DNA of 64,000 nt from Methanoculleus taiwanensis (GCF_004102725.1 NZ_LHQS01000004.1:101206-165205); one strand, 5' to 3'. Shown: positions 34,324 to 43,447, numbered from the stretch's first letter. Numbers and translations are program-made. The notes: generated by a model not told the origin, from the sequence alone.

Positions 34324-34701
34324 CTATTCTTTCTTCTTCTTTGCCATTGAGAGGATATCCACCATATATTTCCCCTCACGGTCGAGACGGACGACGACCT
34401 CGTCGCTCTGCGCCATCTTCTCGATATTCAGTTCGTACGAACCGGGACCGAGAATGCGGATACTCTCGACGCGGTCGTAGACCTCAACCTGCCGCGAGGC
34501 TCCGGAGGGTTTCACCTCAAGGACATCCGCCCCGGTATCCTCCGCGATCTCCTCGATGGTCTTCTCCTCGAGCACATCATCGTGCCGGTGCGCCTCGCGG
34601 ATGTAGAGGAACTTCTTCCCGCCGCAACTCGGACATCCCTTCAGGATCTTCGTCGACCCGTCTTCAAACTCCCTGCCGCATTGCGTACACTTGTGAGGCA
34701 T
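34324..34701 (-). CDS. Zn-ribbon protein of the GTPase/DUF2073 trio
   Basis: A 125-residue protein with two N-terminal CxxC pairs (CTQCG near residue 5, CPSCG near residue 23), forming a zinc ribbon, and a C-terminal beta domain (VEVYDRVESIRILGPGSYEL) ending in a Lys-rich tail. It starts 7 nt after the DUF2073 gene. The set Era-like GTPase, DUF2073 and Zn-ribbon protein recurs as a unit in archaea, which suggests a shared complex; its task is not established to my knowledge. Confidence 0.82.
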   Translation of the reverse strand: MPHKCTQCGREFEDGSTKILKGCPSCGGKKFLYIREAHRHDDVLEEKTIEEIAEDTGADVLEVKPSGASRQVEVYDRVESIRILGPGSYELNIEKMAQSDEVVVRLDREGKYMVDILSMAKKKKE

Positions 34702-34708
34702 CCCGGAC

Positions 34709-35080
34709 TCACCTTGAGGAGATCCACGCGCTGATGAGATCCTTCTCCTTCTTCAGCATCTTCAGCTGATTTGCCGGCCCGATGACAGTCAGGCGACTAT
34801 CGTTCTTCTTCCCGCCGAGAAGCCGGCCGAAAAATCCACCTGCATCCTTGAGAGGATACGTCTCCATCTCGATCCCGGAGAACCCGTCCGGGGTGATCTC
34901 CCGCATCGTCACCTCGATGAGTTTACTCTGCTCGTCGGGGGCGAGACCCCGCTCGAGGACGACGATATTGCCCTCCATGACATCGTCAAGGATCAGTCGG
35001 ATCTTCTCCATCGCCGTCAACCGGTCGAGACGTTCTGCAGAGATCAGGTCAATCTGTACACCCTGTATCATATCCATCAC
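34709..35080 (-). CDS. DUF2073 family protein
   Basis: A 123-residue archaeal protein. QGVQIDLISAERLDRLTAME, then KIRLILDDVMEGNIVVLERG and KLIEVTMREITPDGFSGIE, are diagnostic of DUF2073. Its ATG at 35080 overlaps the stop of the Era-like GTPase gene as ATGA, so translation is coupled. It is probably a partner of that GTPase, possibly near the membrane or ribosome, but this is inference from gene order. Confidence 0.85.
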   Translation of the reverse strand: MMDMIQGVQIDLISAERLDRLTAMEKIRLILDDVMEGNIVVLERGLAPDEQSKLIEVTMREITPDGFSGIEMETYPLKDAGGFFGRLLGGKKNDSRLTVIGPANQLKMLKKEKDLISAWISSR

Positions 35081-35718
35081 CCAAAGTAGCCCGCCATCTT
35101 CTCGTACAGCTCTTCCACATTGTTCCCTTCGAGACCCGATATCGAGATGACGGGGTGCTGGGGGAACGCACTCTTGATCCGGGCTGCCGACGCATCGGGA
35201 AGGTCGTTTTTGTTGGCGACGATGAGGACGGGAAGTTTCCTGCTCTCGATGATGCCGACCATCATGATGTTCACCTGCATGAACGGATCCTGCGTCGAGT
35301 CGAGCATATAGATCACGCCGTCGATATCTTCCCGAAGCCAGTGCATCGCTTCGGCAACCCCTTCGGTCGCCTCCCGTGCCCGCTTGACCGCGTCGTCTTT
35401 CTCGAGGCCGTACTCGAGGAACTCGTTATAATCGATCTTCGTCGTGACCCCGGGCGTATCGACGATATCGATCGTGACGGAGTTACCGTTGTTGCCGGTG
35501 ATGGTAATATTCTCCTTCCTGCGGACGCGGCGTGTCTCGTGCGGAACTTCACTGACCGGCCCGACAGCATCTCCGGTCCAGTCCCGCACGATTCTGTTGG
35601 CAAGCGTCGTCTTGCCGGCATTGGGGGGACCGTAAATACCAATGCGGGAAGATCGCTTCCTGAAGAACGTCTTCAGAAACTGCGAAATCTTCTGCTTTGT
35701 ACGTACCAAGAACGTCAT
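35077..35718 (-). CDS. Era-like GTPase (archaeal)
   Basis: A 213-residue GTPase. G1 is GPPNAGKTT, G3 is DTPGV, G4 is NKND and G5 is SISGLEG; the N-terminus is basic and hydrophobic (TKQKISQFLKTFFRKR) and could bind a membrane or RNA. It heads the three-gene operon with DUF2073 and the Zn-ribbon protein. The ATG at 35718 is preceded by an AT-rich divergent promoter region (35740-35800) shared with the CBS cluster. The exact role of this family is not known. Confidence 0.88.
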   Translation of the reverse strand: MTFLVRTKQKISQFLKTFFRKRSSRIGIYGPPNAGKTTLANRIVRDWTGDAVGPVSEVPHETRRVRRKENITITGNNGNSVTIDIVDTPGVTTKIDYNEFLEYGLEKDDAVKRAREATEGVAEAMHWLREDIDGVIYMLDSTQDPFMQVNIMMVGIIESRKLPVLIVANKNDLPDASAARIKSAFPQHPVISISGLEGNNVEELYEKMAGYFG

Positions 35719-35929
35719 TTTGCACCCTCATCTCCTCTAGTTTTTACACTACTTAGTAACACTATGCCACTCGTAAATAAATATAATTATATGTAATTGC
35801 AGGTGATTTAATCCGATTCGAGGACGAAAGTCCCTTCGCTTGCCACGAGAATTCTTTTATACTGCTGAATCCTAGATACAGGTGAACCTGAAGGATCAGC
35901 TAAAAGAGCGACCATATAGGGTGAATTTC

Positions 35930-36493
35930 ATGGCGAACCACAACGACTCAATCCGCTTCGAGATACGCGTTCCTATCCGCGAGGTGATGCGAAGCCACCC
36001 AACGACAATCGACGTAGGAGAAACGGTCGCAGATGCAGCCCGGGCAATGTGCCGCGACGAAGTCGGCAGCTGCATCGTCCTGAAAGATAACCTCCCGATA
36101 GGGATCATCACCGAAGAAGATATCAACTGCAAGGTTGTTGCACAGGACAAAAAGCCGAGCAGTGCACACATCAGCGAGATAATGAGCACCCCCCTCATCA
36201 CCATAGGTGCCGACAAACTGGTTGCCGACGCCGCATACATCATGGTGAAGCACCGGGTTCGGAGGCTGCCCGTGGTCGAGAACCAGACCGTCATCGGCAT
36301 GGTGACCGTCCGGGACATCCTCACGGTAGCAAACGAGATGAACGAACTCATGGCCGATCTCATCGAGATCAACCGCGAGGAGGAGTATGCAATGGGAGTC
36401 TGCGACCGGTGCGGGAATATGTCGGACGACCTTCTGCGCATCGACGCCCTGATGCTCTGCCCGGTCTGCAGGGAGGAGGATCGAATCATATGA
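35930..36493 (+). CDS. CBS-pair protein with C-terminal zinc ribbon
   Basis: A 187-residue protein. Two CBS domains (about residues 10-65: VMRSHPTTIDVGETVADAAR; about 75-135: IMSTPLITIGADKLVADAAY) form one Bateman module that could bind adenine nucleotides or S-adenosyl compounds. The C-terminus (about 160-185) has CDRCG and CPVC pairs, a zinc ribbon. ATG 35930 follows GGGTGA by 5 nt and is preferred to GTG 35882. A TATA box TTTTATA lies at about 35855. It is the first of five adjacent CBS genes. Confidence 0.88.
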   Translation: MANHNDSIRFEIRVPIREVMRSHPTTIDVGETVADAARAMCRDEVGSCIVLKDNLPIGIITEEDINCKVVAQDKKPSSAHISEIMSTPLITIGADKLVADAAYIMVKHRVRRLPVVENQTVIGMVTVRDILTVANEMNELMADLIEINREEEYAMGVCDRCGNMSDDLLRIDALMLCPVCREEDRII

Positions 36494-37242
36494 AAGTCGC
36501 TGCAAATCTGATGGTGAACATACCGAAACTCCGCTACGATGAGTTTGCGACGAAAGCACGCAGTATCCTGCGGGAAGATGTCTTTCGCGAACTCTATGTC
36601 ACTGACGACCGCGGACACCTGCTCGGATACGTGGATATCTCCGATGTCCTCCGGGTAACCGGGACGAAGTCGAACGTCACCGTCGAGGGGTTCGTCAAGG
36701 AAGCAGCCAGAGTCAGTCCCGAGACGCCTCTTGAAGAGGTCGCTCGCGCAATCAGAAGCACTATCACCAACAGCGCAGCAGTCGCCGATGCTGACGGAAA
36801 GGTTCTCGGCGGAGTGCTTCTCTCGGATCTCTTCCCGGTACTCGCCTCGCGGAGTGAGATCCGCGGCCGGGTAGCAGATATCATGTCACGCGACGTCGTC
36901 ACCTGCGCGCCGCACGACCCGATAGCCGGGGTCTACAGCCTCATCACGGCAAGCGGTTTCTCGGCCTTCCCGGTCGTTGCGAAGAAAGAACTGATCGGGA
37001 TCGTCTCACGAAGAGATCTTCTGCGTGCGGGAGGCGTCAGAACCGCAGTGAAGAACGGGGCGGACTACACCGTCGAGCGGATCATGACGACACCGGTCGT
37101 CACCGTCTCCCCGGACGACCAGGCCAGGGCCGCCGCCGACCTGATGGTCAAACATAATATCAGCAGGCTTCCGGTCGTGGACGGGACGCACCTCGTCGGC
37201 ATCATCGACCGGCACGATGTGCTGAAAGCATTCTCAACGTAA
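36490..37242 (+). CDS. Four-CBS-domain protein (2nd of cluster)
   Basis: A 250-residue protein made entirely of four CBS domains. The first is degenerate (VFRELYVTDDRGHLLGYVDI) and the last two are canonical (IMSRDVVTCAPHDPIAGVYS, IMTTPVVTVSPDDQARAAAD, each ending in GIVSRRDLL or GIIDRHDVL). Its ATG overlaps the stop of the first gene as ATGA, which decides the start against the longer frame to 36409. It is likely a ligand sensor that pairs with its neighbours or with an enzyme encoded elsewhere. Confidence 0.88.
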   Translation: MKVAANLMVNIPKLRYDEFATKARSILREDVFRELYVTDDRGHLLGYVDISDVLRVTGTKSNVTVEGFVKEAARVSPETPLEEVARAIRSTITNSAAVADADGKVLGGVLLSDLFPVLASRSEIRGRVADIMSRDVVTCAPHDPIAGVYSLITASGFSAFPVVAKKELIGIVSRRDLLRAGGVRTAVKNGADYTVERIMTTPVVTVSPDDQARAAADLMVKHNISRLPVVDGTHLVGIIDRHDVLKAFST

Positions 37243-37259
37243 AGGAGGTTAGGATCACT

Positions 37260-38201
37260 ATGCACCAGAATGACCAGAAGAAGAAACAGGCCGATAAACT
37301 ACTGAAGATGCCAGGAAAACTCCATCGCGGCCCGGTCAACTTCAAATCCCGGATCGCTGAGCAGGACGGCGAAATCATGGCTTACGCGACCAGGGACGTC
37401 ATCACCGTTCCCCAGACGACCCCGATCATCCAGGCCGTCGAGGTCATGACCCGTGAAGGATTCCGCCGCCTCCCGATCGCCGATGCGGGAAGCGGTAAAC
37501 TTCGTGGAATCGTCACGAACAGCGATATCATCAACTTCATGGGCGGTGGCGACAAGTACAACCTGGTCTCCGTCAAGCACAAAGGGAACTTCCTTGCGGC
37601 GATCAACGAGAGCCTCCGGGAGATCATGACCCCGTACCTGATCACCCTCAGCGACGGCGCCCACATCGCCGATGCCGTCGACATCATCTTAAACAGGAAC
37701 GTCAGTGGTGTTCCCATCGTCGATACCGACGGAAACCTCAAAGGCATCGTCACAGAGCGGGATGTCATGAAGGTTCTCGCGACGGAGCACTCGACCCAGA
37801 CCGTGGAGGAGATTATGAACACATCGGTGCGGGTCGCCCGGCCCGACAGCCCCGTCAGCGAGGTCAGCAGCAAGATGGTGAGACACCAGTTCCGGCGACT
37901 CCCGGTCGTCAGCGACGACGTCCTCTGCGGCATCATCACCGCCACCGATATCATGAACTACCTCGGGAAGGGCCAGGTCTTTGAGAAACTGGTCACCGGG
38001 GACGCCGGCGACGTCATGGGACTCCCTATCCGCGCCCTCATGTCCGGGGACCTCCACACCACAACACCGGAGAAGAACATCCACGATACGGCCGTCGAGA
38101 TGCTCCGGCAGCGTATCGGTGCAATGCCGGTCATCGAAGACTCGCATCTTGTCGGTCTCGTGACCGAGTACGATCTTGTGAAGGCATTCTTAGAGGAGTG
38201 A
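37260..38201 (+). CDS. Four-CBS-domain protein (3rd of cluster)
   Basis: A 313-residue protein. A Lys/Gln-rich N-terminus (MHQNDQKKKQADKLLKMPGK) precedes four canonical CBS domains, each with the closing G-I-V-T-x-x-D pattern (GIVTNSDIINFM, GIVTERDVMKVL, GIITATDIMNYL, GLVTEYDLVKAF). AGGAGGTT lies 11 nt before the ATG. The domains form two Bateman modules. The basic tail could contact nucleic acid or membrane; no enzyme domain is present. Confidence 0.9.
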   Translation: MHQNDQKKKQADKLLKMPGKLHRGPVNFKSRIAEQDGEIMAYATRDVITVPQTTPIIQAVEVMTREGFRRLPIADAGSGKLRGIVTNSDIINFMGGGDKYNLVSVKHKGNFLAAINESLREIMTPYLITLSDGAHIADAVDIILNRNVSGVPIVDTDGNLKGIVTERDVMKVLATEHSTQTVEEIMNTSVRVARPDSPVSEVSSKMVRHQFRRLPVVSDDVLCGIITATDIMNYLGKGQVFEKLVTGDAGDVMGLPIRALMSGDLHTTTPEKNIHDTAVEMLRQRIGAMPVIEDSHLVGLVTEYDLVKAFLEE

Positions 38202-38206
38202 AAGAG

Positions 38207-39046
38207 ATGCACGCAGTTGACGTAATGACGTCCCCGGTCTATGTCGTGGCACCGGCAGAGAGCATCGGGCACGCCCGCAACCTCATGCTCAGGCACCGGG
38301 TCTCCCGTCTGCCGGTCATGGAGGGCACCGCCCTCTCAGGGATTCTGACCAAGAAGGATATCGCCTACGGCCTGCGGCAGACCGAACCGATCTGGCGGCG
38401 GAGACCCATCGACCGAATCCCGGTCAGTATCCTGATGGCGCCGGAACCGATCACCGTCTCCCCCGAGACGAACACCCGGGAGATTGCACGAACGATGCTC
38501 GAGCGGGACATAAGCGGACTGCCGGTCATCGAAGAAGGGAGCGTTACCGGAATCGTAACGAAGTCCGATCTCATGCGTTCCGCGCACATCCGCGGCCTGA
38601 CCGGCCATGTCGATGCCGTCATGGAGGAACCCGTCACCGTCAACCGCTATCATTCACTGGATCACATTATCGATACGCTAAAAGGGAACAGTGATAAACT
38701 CATCGTCGTTAATGATAATGGAAGCCTGGCAGGTATTATCACGGAGAGCAACCTCGCCTTCTTCGAATACCTGGACGAGAAGAGGAACCTGCCGGCCAAA
38801 GATGTCACACATCTTCGGAAAGCCGAGCCTGCAGGGAGAAAACGCTTCAGATACGTCACAGAAGTGTCTGCAGTCGCGGAGGATATCATGAGCCGCCCGG
38901 TGATCACCACCGGTTCGGAGACATCACTCGGCGAAGCAGTCGCCACCATGCTCCAGCATCACATCAACAGCCTCGTCGTCGTCGACGGCGAAGAGGTCAA
39001 GGGAATTATCAAGCGAGATGATATCATCAAGGAAGTGGCAAAATGA
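38207..39046 (+). CDS. Four-CBS-domain protein (4th of cluster)
   Basis: A 279-residue protein of four CBS domains (VMTSPVYVVAPAESIGHARN, LMAPEPITVSPETNTREIAR, VMEEPVTVNRYHSLDHIIDT, IMSRPVITTGSETSLGEAVA). Between the third and fourth domains there is a basic linker (HLRKAEPAGRKRF). I take ATG 38207, eight bases after GGAG, rather than the GTG at 38198 that would overlap the previous stop. Confidence 0.89.
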   Translation: MHAVDVMTSPVYVVAPAESIGHARNLMLRHRVSRLPVMEGTALSGILTKKDIAYGLRQTEPIWRRRPIDRIPVSILMAPEPITVSPETNTREIARTMLERDISGLPVIEEGSVTGIVTKSDLMRSAHIRGLTGHVDAVMEEPVTVNRYHSLDHIIDTLKGNSDKLIVVNDNGSLAGIITESNLAFFEYLDEKRNLPAKDVTHLRKAEPAGRKRFRYVTEVSAVAEDIMSRPVITTGSETSLGEAVATMLQHHINSLVVVDGEEVKGIIKRDDIIKEVAK

Positions 39047-39825
39047 GCGAGAGATTTCAGATACTGGTCAAAGACGTAATGTCACGCCCCATCACCATTG
39101 CAAAATCCGCAGTCGTCAGCGAAGCCCTCAAGAAGATGCTCGATGAAGGAAACGATCCGCTCATCGTCACCAACAACGGCACCGTTGTCGGTACGACATC
39201 CCGTGCGGCTATCGCCGAGAGTCTCGGAAGCAGGAAGAACTCCACGATCTCGCCGACATCCATTCACGTCGCCAACACCGTCGAAGAGGACTTCACCTCC
39301 GCCTATCCCGACCAGAACCTCGGTGTCCTGGTACCCCTGCTCCAGCGCTACAAACTTGTCGTGGTGCTGGACAGCGAACACCGGCTCATCGGTCAGGTCG
39401 GAGCGGGAGACATCCTCCGCGTACTGCGCCCGTCCGGAACGCTTGCAGACGTAATGGAACCTGTATACACCATCCAGGCAGAAGAGCGTGCCGTGCACCT
39501 CCGCCGCAGGATGCTCGACGACAACATCGACCGGTTCATCGTCAACGACAACGACACGACGCTCGGCATCGTAACCGAGACCGACGTCGCGAAGGCGATG
39601 TACTCCTTCAGAGAGGTTGTCGAGGACAAGTACCAGGACCACCGGATCAGAAACCTCCTCGTCCGGGACATCATGAGCTCGCCGCTCGTCTCCGTCACGT
39701 CGGATACGGGCGTCTCGGAGGTCATCGACCTGATGCTCAAGAAGAACATCGGCTCGATGCCGATCACGAAGAACGGAAAAGTGATCGGGGTCGTCACCCG
39801 AAACTCGCTGATCCAGGCGTTGTAA
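39043..39825 (+). CDS. Four-CBS-domain protein (5th of cluster)
   Basis: A 260-residue protein beginning at the ATGA overlap with the previous gene. Its CBS domains are VMSRPITIAKSAVVSEALKK, a divergent second domain (about residues 75-125, LVPLLQRYKLVVVLDSEHRL), VMEPVYTIQAEERAVHLRRR and IMSSPLVSVTSDTGVSEVID. It ends the five-gene run and is followed by a T6 at 39845-39850. Confidence 0.88.
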   Translation: MSERFQILVKDVMSRPITIAKSAVVSEALKKMLDEGNDPLIVTNNGTVVGTTSRAAIAESLGSRKNSTISPTSIHVANTVEEDFTSAYPDQNLGVLVPLLQRYKLVVVLDSEHRLIGQVGAGDILRVLRPSGTLADVMEPVYTIQAEERAVHLRRRMLDDNIDRFIVNDNDTTLGIVTETDVAKAMYSFREVVEDKYQDHRIRNLLVRDIMSSPLVSVTSDTGVSEVIDLMLKKNIGSMPITKNGKVIGVVTRNSLIQAL

Positions 39826-39844
39826 AACCTTCCAGAATCATCAC

Positions 39845-39850
39845 TTTTTT
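39845..39850 (+). terminator. T6 after the CBS cluster
   Basis: Six T, 20 nt after the last CBS stop codon and about 90 nt before the promoter of the deoxyhypusine synthase gene, a plausible archaeal terminator. Confidence 0.35.
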
Positions 39851-39951
39851 CTTCCGGGTTCTGCGCGAAGATGGCAGATACCTGTGCCCTTTGGACGGTT
39901 TCCCCCATTGCGGCAGAAACAGGGAATTGTGCCAATCATTAATAGCACGGA

Positions 39952-39980
39952 ATGGCAAACCCCATAGCGGAGTTTGCCAT
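39952..39980 (+). promoter_or_regulatory. Perfect 9-bp-arm palindrome around the dys start
   Basis: ATGGCAAAC (39952-39960) and GTTTGCCAT (39972-39980) are exact reverse complements with an 11-nt loop that carries GCGGA, so that GGAG sits at the loop/stem edge (39969-39972). The right arm ends with the first two bases of the start codon at 39979. A TATA-like CATTAATA at 39937-39944 precedes it. The layout is the same as that at the FHA gene (5889-5914). Confidence 0.7.
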
Positions 39981-40944
39981 GAAACCAACGCAGCCAGTCG
40001 AACCGAACGTCAACGTCACGGCTCTCCTTCAGTCGATGAGTAAAACGGGTTTTCAGGGACGAAAACTCGGAGAATCTCTCGGTATCTGGACGGATATGGT
40101 TCGAGACGAGGAGTGCACCATCCTTATGGGGCTCTCCGGCGCAATGATCCCCGCAGGCATGCAGAACTGCCTGATCGAGCTCGTCAGGAACCGTCTCGTC
40201 GACGTTATCGTCTCGACAGGCGCGAACATATTCCACGACACATGCGAACACCTCGGCGTACGCCACTACCTCGGGCACCACCACGCCGACGACTCCGCGC
40301 TCTTCGAGCAGGGGATCGATAGGATCTACGACGTCTTTGCATACGAGGGACAGTTCCGGGAGATCGATGCAGAGATCGCGCGGTTCGCCGGAGAACTCGC
40401 GCCGTTCAAAGGCTCGTCGCGGGAGTTCATCGAGCGGCTCGGCCGGTGGCTCATGGAGCAGCGGCCGGAGGGCCGATCGCTCGTCGCTACCTGCGCGGAG
40501 CATGGCGTCCCGATCTTCATCCCCGCCCTCTGCGACTCCTCGATCGGCATCGGACTCGTCATGGCACGGCGCCAGGGGATCTCCATTGATGTCGATCAGA
40601 TCGCCGATACCGACGAGATCACGAAGATCGTGGAGGATGCAGAGAAGACCGGCGTCATCTACGTCGGCGGCGGCGTCCCGAAGAACTTCATCCAGCAGAC
40701 CCAGGTGATCGCGTCGATCCACGATCAGAATCTCGGCGGGCACGCCTATGCAATACAGTATACCACCGACGCGCCGCACTGGGGCGGCCTTTCCGGGTGT
40801 ACGTTCGAGGAGGCGATCAGCTGGGGCAAGGAGGCACCGCAGTCTCCCCGCGTCCAGTGCTTCTGCGATGCAACCATCGCACTCCCCATCATTACCTCAG
40901 GCCTGCTCGGAAGCGGAGTGAAGCGGGCGAGAACCAAACCCTAA
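39979..40944 (+). CDS. dys: Deoxyhypusine synthase
   Basis: A 321-residue NAD-dependent enzyme that transfers the aminobutyl group of spermidine to a lysine of initiation factor aIF5A. Typical stretches are LMGLSGAMIPAGMQ, VDVIVSTGANIFHDTCEHLG, FIPALCDSSIGIG, YVGGGVPKNF and the active-site region with Lys near SGCTFEEAISWGKEAP. ATG 39979 has GGAG seven bases upstream and fits the TATA position better than ATG 39952, which lies in the left arm of the start palindrome. The gene is monocistronic. Confidence 0.95.
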   Translation: MKPTQPVEPNVNVTALLQSMSKTGFQGRKLGESLGIWTDMVRDEECTILMGLSGAMIPAGMQNCLIELVRNRLVDVIVSTGANIFHDTCEHLGVRHYLGHHHADDSALFEQGIDRIYDVFAYEGQFREIDAEIARFAGELAPFKGSSREFIERLGRWLMEQRPEGRSLVATCAEHGVPIFIPALCDSSIGIGLVMARRQGISIDVDQIADTDEITKIVEDAEKTGVIYVGGGVPKNFIQQTQVIASIHDQNLGGHAYAIQYTTDAPHWGGLSGCTFEEAISWGKEAPQSPRVQCFCDATIALPIITSGLLGSGVKRARTKP

Positions 40945-41058
40945 CACCACAACAATTATTACTGAATCCCGCACACGATATAAAGCACAAGTCATAGAAA
41001 GCTGTGTCTGGAGCAACACCAAGCGGTGTTGCGAGTGTCGAGTGATGCGAAATTCTAT

Positions 41059-41143
41059 GTTGAGGTAGCCAAGCCTGGTATGGCGCAGGTTTGCTAAACC
41101 TGTGTCCCCCTGGGACTCGAGGGTTCAAATCCCTCCCTCAGCG
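41059..41143 (+). tRNA. tRNA-Ser (GCT)
   Basis: The acceptor strands GTTGAGG (41059-41065) and CCTCAGC (41136-41142) pair with one G-U, and the discriminator is G. The T arm is GAGGG-TTCAAAT-CCCTC. The anticodon loop TTGCTAA between AGGTT-type stems gives anticodon GCT. A long variable arm (about 41101-41118) is present, as expected for serine tRNAs. It lies 48 nt before the ribosomal protein operon. CCA is not encoded. Confidence 0.93.
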
Positions 41144-41191
41144 CTTCCAAACGATTGCAACCACTGACACCATCTGTCAAGAGGCGATTTC

Positions 41192-41641
41192 ATGGATGAA
41201 GAAGAAATAAAATACTTTGTTCGGATCAGGAATACCGATCTCGATGGAACCAAGGCAGTGCAGATTGCACTGACCGGGATCAAGGGAATCGGACCCCACA
41301 CGTCACGGACGATCTCCCGGCTCGCTGCAGTCGATGCGCGTGCCATTATGGGAAAGCTTGACGACGACTCTGTCGCACGGATTGCAGATGCCGTCGAGGC
41401 ATACACCGCCACGGTTCCACCCTGGATGGTTAACCGCCCGAAGGATATCTACACCGGCGAGTCCAAACACCTCCTCGGCAACGACCTTGTCATGATGCAG
41501 GAAGAGGACATCAACCGCATGCGCAAGATCCGCTGCTACCGCGGCATCAGGCACGAGACGGGTCAGAAGGTCAGAGGTCAGCGCACCAAGTCCACGGGTA
41601 GAACTGGCACGACTGTCGGTGTGAAGAGGAAGAAAGCATAA
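41192..41641 (+). CDS. rps13: 30S ribosomal protein S13
   Basis: A 149-residue small-subunit head protein. [20 protein letters not shown], then [10 protein letters not shown] and [20 protein letters not shown], then TGRTGTTVG, are diagnostic. The basic C-terminal tail contacts tRNA in the P site. It opens the conserved archaeal operon S13-S4-S11-RpoD-L18e-L13-S9-RpoN-RpoK. Confidence 0.97.
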   Translation: MDEEEIKYFVRIRNTDLDGTKAVQIALTGIKGIGPHTSRTISRLAAVDARAIMGKLDDDSVARIADAVEAYTATVPPWMVNRPKDIYTGESKHLLGNDLVMMQEEDINRMRKIRCYRGIRHETGQKVRGQRTKSTGRTGTTVGVKRKKA

Positions 41642-41655
41642 CGCTGGTGTAAAGC

Positions 41656-42207
41656 ATGGGATATCCAGGAAAGAACCACAAACAGTACGCCACACCGAAG
41701 AGGCGCTTTGAGAAGACGCGGATCGAAGACGAGAAGCGTCTGGTCATCGAATACGGCCTGCGCAACAAGCGTGAGATCTGGAAGGCTCAGAGCGTCATCA
41801 GAAAGTACCGTAAAGCGGCACGTGAACTCGTGGCCTTACGGTCTGCCGGAGCGACGCACCAGGACGAGTACGAGAAGAAGCGCGACCAGCTCATGAACCA
41901 CCTGCGCCGCTACGGCCTCGTGGGAGAGAGCGCCGACATCGACAACGTGCTCGCACTCAAAGTCGAGCAGCAGCTCGACCGCCGCCTCCAGACCATGGTC
42001 TGCAGGAAAGGGCTTGCACGCTCCTCGAAGCAGGCACGCCAGTTCATCACCCACGGCCACATCGCCATCAACGGCCGCAGGGTAACCATCCCGAGCTACC
42101 GCGTCTCCAGAAGCGAAGAAAGCGAACTCGGATATTACGGCCCCTCCCCGCTCACGAACGAGGTTCACCCCGAACGTGACCGGATTGCACGTGCAGGAGT
42201 GAGATAA
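41656..42207 (+). CDS. rps4: 30S ribosomal protein S4
   Basis: A 183-residue primary 16S rRNA-binding protein. It starts [20 protein letters not shown] and contains the S4 RNA-binding domain ([20 protein letters not shown], then [14 protein letters not shown]). It lies 14 nt after S13 and 2 nt before S11. Confidence 0.97.
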   Translation: MGYPGKNHKQYATPKRRFEKTRIEDEKRLVIEYGLRNKREIWKAQSVIRKYRKAARELVALRSAGATHQDEYEKKRDQLMNHLRRYGLVGESADIDNVLALKVEQQLDRRLQTMVCRKGLARSSKQARQFITHGHIAINGRRVTIPSYRVSRSEESELGYYGPSPLTNEVHPERDRIARAGVR

Positions 42208-42209
42208 GA

Positions 42210-42605
42210 ATGGCAGCGGATAAAGAGAAGTGGGGCATCGCACACATCTTCGCCTCCTTCAACAACACCATCATCACCGTCACCGATCTCTCCGGCGCAG
42301 AGACCGTCACCAAGAGCAGCGGCGGTATGGTGGTAAAGCAGGACAGAAACGAGAGCTCCCCGTATGCAGCAATGCAGATGGCGACGCAGGTCGCACAGAA
42401 CGCCAGGGACAAGGGTATCACCGGCGTCCATGTCAAGGTTCGTGCACCCGGTCGCGGGAAGCAGCGCAGCCCCGGCCCCGGAGCTCAGGCAGCCATCCGT
42501 GCCCTCGCTCGTGCAGGCATGAGGATCGGTCGTATCGAAGACGTCACTCCGGTGCCGCACGACGGAATCCGCGGTAAGGGCGGACGGAGAGGCAGGAGAG
42601 TTTAA
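42210..42605 (+). CDS. rps11: 30S ribosomal protein S11
   Basis: A 131-residue platform protein. [20 protein letters not shown], then [14 protein letters not shown] and the basic C-terminal [16 protein letters not shown] are typical. Its TAA stop shares one base with the ATG of rpoD. Confidence 0.97.
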   Translation: MAADKEKWGIAHIFASFNNTIITVTDLSGAETVTKSSGGMVVKQDRNESSPYAAMQMATQVAQNARDKGITGVHVKVRAPGRGKQRSPGPGAQAAIRALARAGMRIGRIEDVTPVPHDGIRGKGGRRGRRV

Positions 42606-43447
42606 TGGATATTGCGTTTGCTCAGCTTGATGAGAGAGTCGCGAAGTTCGTGCTGAGCGGAGCAAGCCCCGCGTTTGCCAATACGTTCAGACGGGCGATG
42701 ATCAGCGAGGTTCCGACGCTCGCCATCGAGGATGTGCGGATCTACGACAATACAAGCGTCCTCTTTGACGAGATGCTGACGCACCGCCTCGGCCTCATCC
42801 CCCTCAGGACGGACCTCAAGAGGTACGCGAGGAAGGACGAGTGCACCTGCGACGAACTCGGGTGTCCGGTCTGTACGGCAACCTATACGCTCAGCGTCGA
42901 GGGGCCGCGGACGGTCTATTCACGGGATCTGATCCCCCAGGACCCCGAAGCCGCACCGGCAGAGGACGAGATCCCGATCATCAAACTGGCCAGTGACCAG
43001 AAGATCGTACTCGAGGCGCATGCCGTCGTCAGTACCGGCAAAGAGCATGCAAAATGGCAACCGACCATTGTCTGCGGCTTTAAGAACTATCCGGTCATCG
43101 TCATCGACGAGAACTGCGACGGATGCGGCATGTGCATCGAAGAGTGCCCCCGGGACGTGCTTGAGGCAGTACAGAGCGGCGTGAAGGTCGCAGAAGGACG
43201 CCTCGAGCTCTGCTCCATGTGCAAACTCTGCGAAAAAGCTTGCCTTGCCGGCGGGATCGGCGATACGTCTGCCATCCATATCCGGGCTGATGAAAGCAGG
43301 TTTATCTTCGTCGTCGAAGGCGACGGTTCCCTGCCGGTCCGCGAGATCATCGAGAGAGCGCTGCAATATATCCAGAATAAATCAGACGACTTGGTAGAAG
43401 TGTTGACGGAGATTACGGGAGAGGGTGCAGATGAAGAAGTCAGTTAA
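42605..43447 (+). CDS. rpoD: RNA polymerase subunit D (Rpo3) with ferredoxin-like domain
   Basis: A 280-residue subunit equivalent to bacterial alpha and eukaryotic Rpb3. The dimerisation domain (FVLSGASPAFANTFRRAMIS, TLAIEDVRIYDN) is split by an insert. This insert carries CDGCGMCIEECPRD and CSMCKLCEKAC, eight cysteines arranged as two 4Fe-4S sites, as in many methanogen D subunits. It also has an upstream CTCDELGCPVC cluster. It forms the assembly platform with subunits L, N and P, and its stop overlaps the start of rpl18e. Confidence 0.97.
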   Translation: MDIAFAQLDERVAKFVLSGASPAFANTFRRAMISEVPTLAIEDVRIYDNTSVLFDEMLTHRLGLIPLRTDLKRYARKDECTCDELGCPVCTATYTLSVEGPRTVYSRDLIPQDPEAAPAEDEIPIIKLASDQKIVLEAHAVVSTGKEHAKWQPTIVCGFKNYPVIVIDENCDGCGMCIEECPRDVLEAVQSGVKVAEGRLELCSMCKLCEKACLAGGIGDTSAIHIRADESRFIFVVEGDGSLPVREIIERALQYIQNKSDDLVEVLTEITGEGADEEVS

